A DNA stretch of 64,000 nucleotides, from assembly GCF_900102905.1 (NCBI RefSeq), contig NZ_FNFV01000002.1:62001-126000 (forward strand). The letters run 5' to 3'. How positions within the stretch are numbered: position 1 is the stretch's first letter; each line of letters opens with the position of its first letter. The notes beneath the pieces are model-generated. The model made no database searches. It was not told the origin of the DNA and worked only from the letters and a program-made list of their open reading frames with translations. This document shows, piece after piece, positions 59,214 to 64,000 of this stretch. Position numbers and translations under genes: made by a program. This DNA comes from Meinhardsimonia xiamenensis (lineage in GTDB: Bacteria > Pseudomonadota > Alphaproteobacteria > Rhodobacterales > Rhodobacteraceae).

Positions 59214-62200
59214 TGGCGACGATTGTCCTCTCCGCGGTGGGTGCGGCCGTGGGGTCCGCCATTGGCGGAAATGTGCTGGGGCTGTCCTCGGTGGTCATCG
59301 GCCGCGCGATCGGGGCGACGCTTGGGCGCTGGGTGGACCAGCAGATTCTCGGTGTCGGCTCGGAGGTGGTGGAGACCGGCAAGATGGATCGGCTGCGCCT
59401 CACCGGAGCAAGCGAAGGAACGCCGGTGACGCGCGTGCATGGCCGCGCGCGGGTGCCGGGGCAGGTGATCTGGGCGACGCGTTTCCGGGAGACGGTCACG
59501 ACCAGAACCGCCGGGGGCTCGGGCAAGGGGACGGGCCCGAGGATAACCACCCGGGATCATTCCTACTCGATCAGCCTGGCGGTGGCGCTTTGCGAGGGCG
59601 AGATCACCGGTGTCGGGCGCGTCTGGGCCGACGGCATGGAGGTGGATCGCGGCACTCTCACGATGCGTGTCTATCGTGGCACCGAGGATCAGATGCCCGA
59701 CCCGAAGATCGAGGCGGTGCAGGGGGCGGGTAATGCCCCGGCGTATCGGGGCATCACCTATGTCGTGCTCGAGGACCTGCAGCTTGAGCCATACGGGAAC
59801 CGGGTGCCGCAGCTGACCTTCGAGGTCATGCGCCCGGAGCAGCCGGGGCAGGAGGTGCCGGAAATCGCGCGCGGGACACGGGGCGTGGCGCTGGTGCCGG
59901 GTACGGGCGAATACGCGCTCGCCACTTCGGTGGTGCATTACGACAACGGCCCTGGCGACCTGCGGCCGGCGAACCTGAACTCCACCGCAGGTGTGACCGA
60001 TTTCGTGGCCTCGTGGAAGGCGCTGCGCGACGAGCTGCCAAACTGCAACGCCGTCTCGCTGGTGGTCAGCTGGTTCGGGGACGATCTGCGGGCAGGGCAG
60101 TGTTCGCTCAGGCCGAAGGTGGAGCAGAGCGCGGCTGACGGGCGGGAGATGCCCTGGCGGGTGTCGGGGCTTTGGCGCTTCAACGCCGGGGTGGTGCCGC
60201 ATGTTGACGGCGCGCCCGTCTATGGCGGCACGCCGGCTGATCGTTCTGTTGTGGAGGCGATTTCACACATGCGCGCCGACGGGGCGCATGTGACCTTCTA
60301 CCCGTTCATCCTCATGGAGCAGCTTCAGGGCAATGCGCTCATCGACCCGTGGACGGGGAAGGCGGGACAGCCGCATCTGCCGTGGCGTGGGCGGATCACC
60401 ACCTCGCTTGCGCCCGGTGTTCCCGGCTCGCCGGACGGGACGGCTGCAGCGGAGGCCGAGGTGGAGGCCTTCTTTGGCGCGGCGTCACCCTCGGACTTCA
60501 CCGTGATCGGGAGCCATGTTGCCTACACCGGGCCCGAGGAATGGTCCTACCGGCGATTCATACTGCACTATGCGCATTTGTGTGCGGCGGCAGGCGGGGT
60601 CGATGCCTTCTGCATCGGCTCGGAGATGCGTGCGCTCACCCAGATCAGAGGGGCGGCCAGCAGCTTCCCGGCCGTGCAGGAGCTGATCCGGCTGGCGGCT
60701 GACGTGCGCGCGATTCTCGGGCCGGAGACCAAGATCGGCTATGCCGCCGACTGGTCGGAGTATTTCGGTTATCACCCGCAGGACGGCTCGGGGGACGTGT
60801 TCTTTCACCTCGATCCGCTCTGGGCCGATGCGAACATCGATTTCATCGGCATCGACAATTACATGCCGCTGTCGGACTGGCGCGATGGGCGCGAGCATGC
60901 CGATGCACATTGGGGCTCGATCTACAACCTCGATTACCTCAGGGCTAATGTCGCCGGCGGCGAGGGGTATGACTGGTATTACCATGCGCCCGAGGCCGAG
61001 GCGATCCAGCGGCGCACACCGATCGAGGACAGTGCCCATGGCGAGCACTGGGTGTTCCGCTACAAGGACATCAGAGGCTGGTGGTCGAACCCCCATCACG
61101 AGCGGCGGGGCGGGGTGAGGCTGGCGACGCCGACGCCCTGGGTGCCGGAGTCGAAGCCGATCTGGTTCACGGAGTTCGGCTGCGCGGCCGTCGACAAGGG
61201 AACCAACGAGCCGAACAGGTTTCTTGACCCGAAGAGCTCGGAGTCGTCGCTGCCGAAATACTCGAGCGGGGCGCGTGATGACTACATCCAGATGCAGTAT
61301 CTGCGCGCGGTGACTTCGTACTGGAGCGATCCGGCGAACAACCCTGTCTCGTCTGTCTACGGCGGGCCGATGATCGACATGGAGCGCGCCCATGTCTGGG
61401 CGTGGGACACGCGGCCCTATCCGTTCTTTCCCGGGCGCGCCGATCTCTGGGCTGATGCGGCCAACTATACCTGCGGCCACTGGATCAACGGGCGGGCCTC
61501 CTCGCGGTCGCTGGCCGAGGTGGTGCGCGAGATCTGCGGGCGGGCGGGGGTGGAAGATGTGGATGTTGGCCGGCTGCATGGACTCGTACGTGGCTACTGG
61601 CTGAACGAGGTGACATCGGCGCGCGCGGATTTGCAGCCGTTGATGCTGGCGCACGGGTTTGACGCGGTCGAGCGTGAGGGCGCTCTGAGCTTTGTCACCC
61701 GTGGCGGGCGGGTCGATCACGTGGTGGGCCGCGATCTCCTGGCCGTCAGCGACGAGCTTGAAGGAGATCTGGAGACCATCCGTCTGCCGGAGGCCGAAAC
61801 AGCCGGGCGCGTGCGGCTCAGTTTCAGCGAGGCGGATGCGGACTTTGCGGCGGCCGCGGAGGAGGCCGTCTTTGCCGATGAGGAGAGCCGGGGTGTCTCG
61901 GTTTCGGAGTTTCCGATGGTGCTTACCCGCGCCGAGGCGCGCGGGATCGCGGAGCGCTGGCTGGCCGAGGCCAGGATTGCGCGCGATCGGGTGCGCTTTG
62001 CCCTGCCGCCGAGCCGGGCGCGCGTGATGGCCGGAGACGTGGTGAGCCTCGAGACGGAGGCGGGGCTTACCGAGTTCCGCGTTGACCGGGTGGAGAGCGC
62101 CGGTGCGCGGCTCGCTGAGGGGGTGCGCGTGGACACGAGCCTGGCTGCGGGGCCCTCGGGCGAGGAGCGCCCCGCGCAGCTTGGGGCCGGGACGGTGCAG

Positions 62201-63142
62201 GCGGTGGGGCCGGTCTACCCGGTTTTCATGGATCTGCCGATTCTGACCGGTCAGGAGGTTGAGCACGCCCCGCATGTGGCGGCAACGGCGGTGAACTGGT
62301 CGGGGCCGGTTGCCGTATATCACGCGTCCCAGGATGCGGGATATGCGCTCGACACTGTGCTTGAGCGTGCGGCGGTGGTCGGCATCACCGAAACCGAGCT
62401 GCCCGCGGCCACCGAGGGCCTTGTTGACCGCGGCCCGGCGTTGAGGGTGCGGCTCATTCGGGGCGTGCTTTCCTCCGCGTCCTTGGAGGCGGTCCTGAAC
62501 GGGGCGAATGCGGCGGCGATCGGCGACCCCGAGACAGGTGTCTGGGAGGTCATCCAGTTTGCGCGGGCCGAGCTTGTCGGAGAGCGGTTGTGGGCACTGT
62601 CGGAGCGCTTGCGCGGGCAGGCAGGCACCGACGGTGTGATGCCGGCGGCGTGGCCGGCGGGCAGCCATTTCGTGTTGCTCGACGGGGCGGCGCACCAGGT
62701 CGGGCTGGCGCCGGAGCACCGGGGGCTGGAGCGCCACTATCGCGTGGGACCGGCGGCGAAGGCCTATGACGACCCGGCCTATGTGCATGAGCTGCATGCC
62801 TTTCAGGGCGTGGGCCTGCGCCCCTATCGCGTGGCGCATCTGCGTGCGGCGCGGGCCGGGAATGGTGATCTCGGCGTCAAGTGGGTGCGTCGCACACGCA
62901 TCGATGGTGACAGCTGGGAGGTCTACGAGGTGCCGCTGGGCGAGGAGCGCGAGCTCTATCGCGTGCAGGTCTGGGCGGGGGGCGTGCTCCTGCGCGAGGA
63001 GGAGGTGGCCGCGCCGACGTGGTCCTACCCTGTGGCGCTTCAGACCGCAGACGGTGTGACGGCACCGTTCGAGATCGACGTGGCGCAGATTTCGGACCGG
63101 TTCGGAGCCGGTCCTTCAAGGAGGATCACGATCAATGGCTGA
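59213..63142 (+). CDS. GTA gp15, baseplate megatron / host interaction protein
   Basis: This 1309-residue protein is the largest in the cluster. The N-terminus is glycine-rich and hydrophobic (VLSAVGAAVGSAIGGNVLGLSSVVIG), a probable membrane-active segment. From about residue 430 to 760 there is a glycoside-hydrolase-like TIM barrel (GTA_TIM) with IGYAADWSEYFGYH, WADANIDFIGIDNYMPLSDW and PIWFTEFGCAAVDKG, where acidic residues would be the catalytic or sugar-contacting pair. A phage-tail_3-type region follows (about 780-960), and a beta-rich C-terminus completes the baseplate and probably contacts the host capsule. Confidence 0.95.
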   Translation: MATIVLSAVGAAVGSAIGGNVLGLSSVVIGRAIGATLGRWVDQQILGVGSEVVETGKMDRLRLTGASEGTPVTRVHGRARVPGQVIWATRFRETVTTRTAGGSGKGTGPRITTRDHSYSISLAVALCEGEITGVGRVWADGMEVDRGTLTMRVYRGTEDQMPDPKIEAVQGAGNAPAYRGITYVVLEDLQLEPYGNRVPQLTFEVMRPEQPGQEVPEIARGTRGVALVPGTGEYALATSVVHYDNGPGDLRPANLNSTAGVTDFVASWKALRDELPNCNAVSLVVSWFGDDLRAGQCSLRPKVEQSAADGREMPWRVSGLWRFNAGVVPHVDGAPVYGGTPADRSVVEAISHMRADGAHVTFYPFILMEQLQGNALIDPWTGKAGQPHLPWRGRITTSLAPGVPGSPDGTAAAEAEVEAFFGAASPSDFTVIGSHVAYTGPEEWSYRRFILHYAHLCAAAGGVDAFCIGSEMRALTQIRGAASSFPAVQELIRLAADVRAILGPETKIGYAADWSEYFGYHPQDGSGDVFFHLDPLWADANIDFIGIDNYMPLSDWRDGREHADAHWGSIYNLDYLRANVAGGEGYDWYYHAPEAEAIQRRTPIEDSAHGEHWVFRYKDIRGWWSNPHHERRGGVRLATPTPWVPESKPIWFTEFGCAAVDKGTNEPNRFLDPKSSESSLPKYSSGARDDYIQMQYLRAVTSYWSDPANNPVSSVYGGPMIDMERAHVWAWDTRPYPFFPGRADLWADAANYTCGHWINGRASSRSLAEVVREICGRAGVEDVDVGRLHGLVRGYWLNEVTSARADLQPLMLAHGFDAVEREGALSFVTRGGRVDHVVGRDLLAVSDELEGDLETIRLPEAETAGRVRLSFSEADADFAAAAEEAVFADEESRGVSVSEFPMVLTRAEARGIAERWLAEARIARDRVRFALPPSRARVMAGDVVSLETEAGLTEFRVDRVESAGARLAEGVRVDTSLAAGPSGEERPAQLGAGTVQAVGPVYPVFMDLPILTGQEVEHAPHVAATAVNWSGPVAVYHASQDAGYALDTVLERAAVVGITETELPAATEGLVDRGPALRVRLIRGVLSSASLEAVLNGANAAAIGDPETGVWEVIQFARAELVGERLWALSERLRGQAGTDGVMPAAWPAGSHFVLLDGAAHQVGLAPEHRGLERHYRVGPAAKAYDDPAYVHELHAFQGVGLRPYRVAHLRAARAGNGDLGVKWVRRTRIDGDSWEVYEVPLGEERELYRVQVWAGGVLLREEEVAAPTWSYPVALQTADGVTAPFEIDVAQISDRFGAGPSRRITING

Positions 63143-63845
63143 GACCCTCAATCTTGGATTGCCGCTTCTCGCCCCAAGCCAGGCGCAGAAGCATGTCACC
63201 GTCAACGAGGCGTTGGCGCGGCTGGACGGGCTCACGCAGCTGGTGCTTGTCTCGTCGAGCCAGAGCGCGCCGCCTGCCGCGGCGAGCGAGGGCGCGGTGT
63301 ATGCGGTGCCGAGCGGCGCAACCGGCGACTGGTCGGGTCACGAGGGGCAGCTCGCCATTGGCTCGAACGGCGGCTGGGTGTTCGTCACGCCGCAAGTCGG
63401 CTGGCGCGGTTTTCTCGCCGAGACGGGTGCTCATGTCGTCTGGGATGGCGCGGGGTGGATCGAGAACGCGGTGGCGGTGACGCCGGGGCGCGCGCATGCG
63501 CTGATCGAGTCGGTGGAGTTCGATCATGTGATCGGGGCGGGCACGAGTTCGACGACGTCCTTCATCATCCCGCAATACGCCGTGGTGCTGGCCGTCACGG
63601 GACGGGTCAAGACGGCGATCACCGGCACGTTGACGAGCTGGGAGCTGGGCGTGCCCGGCAGCACGAACCGCTATGGCAGCGGGTTGTCACTGGTGCAGGG
63701 CTCGTGGGTGATCGGCATGTCGGGTCAGCCCCAGACGTATTATGCCGATACGCCACTCATGCTCACCGCGGCGGGGGGCGAGTTCGCCGGCGGCGAGTTG
63801 CGGCTGGCTGTGCACATGTTCCGGGCGACGCCGCCCGAGCTGTGA
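63135..63845 (+). CDS. DUF2793 domain protein following the GTA cluster
   Basis: This 236-residue protein overlaps the end of g15 by 8 bases. The N-terminal 115 residues are DUF2793-like (ETLNLGLPLLAPSQAQKHVTVNEALARLDGL, in pattern; GWRGFLAETGAHVVWDGAGWIE), a module found in tail or spike-associated proteins of Rhodobacterales GTAs and phages. The C-terminal half (about 120-236) is beta-rich with FIIPQYAVVLAVTGRVKTAI and could be a carbohydrate-binding or spike domain. Coupling to g15 suggests a particle component such as a receptor-binding fibre; this is inference. Confidence 0.82.
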   Translation: MAETLNLGLPLLAPSQAQKHVTVNEALARLDGLTQLVLVSSSQSAPPAAASEGAVYAVPSGATGDWSGHEGQLAIGSNGGWVFVTPQVGWRGFLAETGAHVVWDGAGWIENAVAVTPGRAHALIESVEFDHVIGAGTSSTTSFIIPQYAVVLAVTGRVKTAITGTLTSWELGVPGSTNRYGSGLSLVQGSWVIGMSGQPQTYYADTPLMLTAAGGEFAGGELRLAVHMFRATPPEL

Positions 63846-63851
63846 ACGGCC

Positions 63852-64000
63852 ATGCGTGCCTTGACCCACAGTGACATGGTGGCGGCAGCCCGGGTCCTGA
63901 TGGGATTTGCGGAGGCCGATCACGGCGCAGTGGCACGGCGGCTCATCGCCGAGGCGCGATGGGCCGACAGCTGGCGCAAGCGCAACGGGCGGGCGCATCC
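63852..64000 (+). CDS. Small DUF7742-like protein, N-terminal part (runs off the window)
   Basis: The frame begins at ATG 63852, 6 bases after the DUF2793 stop, and is still open at the window end after 49 codons. The peptide (ALTHSDMVAAARVLMGFAEA, then RRLIAEARWADSWRKRNGRA) resembles the short helical proteins found just behind GTA clusters in Rhodobacteraceae, which I associate with DUF7742 from memory. Its role is unknown. Being in the same direction with a tiny gap, it may belong to the GTA transcript. Confidence 0.6.
   Translation, partial: MRALTHSDMVAAARVLMGFAEADHGAVARRLIAEARWADSWRKRNGRAH

Larger units (their letters stand above)
49134..63142 (+). mobile_element. Gene transfer agent (RcGTA-type) structural gene cluster
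   Basis: Fifteen-plus contiguous genes run in one direction and match the order of the R. capsulatus GTA: small and large terminase, portal, prohead protease, capsid, connector/stopper/terminator, tail tube, chaperone-like pair, tape measure, distal tail, hub, peptidase and megatron. There are no integrase, replication, repressor or lysis genes and base composition looks like the flanks. This is a domesticated phage-like particle that packages host DNA rather than an active prophage. The DUF2793 and following gene may extend the unit. Confidence 0.93.

Noticed and set aside
60485-62839. 784-codon open frame on the - strand opposite the GTA megatron gene
   Set aside because: It is a long antisense frame typical of GC-rich third-position bias; the encoded peptide is His/Arg/Pro-rich with no recognisable domain, while the + strand gene is fully conserved.
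49134-64000. Interpretation of the tail/head genes as an active prophage
   Set aside because: No integrase, repressor, replication, lysis genes or attachment-site repeats; gene order and short tape measure match a gene transfer agent.

Overview
The window is very GC-rich, gene-dense chromosomal DNA of an alphaproteobacterium, almost certainly a member of the Rhodobacteraceae (Rhodobacterales). The evidence is the mix of ethylmalonyl-CoA-pathway enzymes (methylsuccinyl-CoA dehydrogenase, malyl-CoA/methylmalyl-CoA lyase), the dgcN-dgcA D-glutamate genes, a glnB-glnA pair, and a complete Rhodobacter capsulatus-type gene transfer agent (GTA) structural cluster. No rRNA, CRISPR array, insertion sequence or integrase was seen; there is one tRNA (Leu, anticodon UAG).

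Layout. 0-6.2 kb: 3' end of an RND efflux pump, a DsbD-alpha-like periplasmic protein, YqgE/AlgH, RecO, the methylsuccinyl-CoA dehydrogenase and a TauE-type exporter. 6.2-11.4 kb: D-amino-acid transaminase, dgcA, dgcN, then divergent mcl1 and accA. 11.5-19.2 kb: a probable sugar-acid or hydroxy-acid operon (TRAP transporter, a tiny membrane peptide, an IlvD/Edd dehydratase, a DHDPS-family lyase, an RraA-like protein) with a divergent GntR regulator. 19.3-21.4 kb: GDP-mannose dehydratase and GDP-fucose synthase. 21.5-28.0 kb: a tight run of SPOR lipoprotein, D,D-carboxypeptidase, tmk, holB, tatD and an MBL-fold hydrolase, followed by an AEC transporter. 28.0-33.4 kb: a polyamine-type ABC operon with unusual permeases and an embedded DUF1330 gene. 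33.6-37.5 kb: glnA, glnB, NAD(P)HX repair enzyme, and a small Hint-like protein. 37.7-43.0 kb: tRNA-Leu, trigger factor, cbpA-cbpM, and the S6-S18-L9 operon. 43.1-49.1 kb: the type II fatty acid genes fabD, fabG, acpP, fabF with an MFS gene inside, then mltG.

49.1-63.1 kb: the GTA cluster g1-g15 (terminase, portal, protease, capsid, connectors, tail tube, tape measure, distal tail, hub, peptidase, megatron), all on the + strand and mostly with overlapping ends, followed by a DUF2793 gene and the start of another small gene. There is no integrase, replication or lysis module, as expected of a domesticated GTA.

The most interesting non-coding signals are: (i) a 26-bp motif in two conserved blocks shared between the upstream regions of the two ethylmalonyl-CoA-pathway genes; (ii) a promoter-like sequence followed within about 20 nt by a very strong terminator-like hairpin just before GTA g1; (iii) two intergenic regions inside the GTA transcript that can fold into multi-hairpin structures; (iv) a 24-bp exact dispersed repeat; (v) an NtrC-type site upstream of glnB. 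All functional statements rest on reading motifs and family resemblance by eye; no database search was run.
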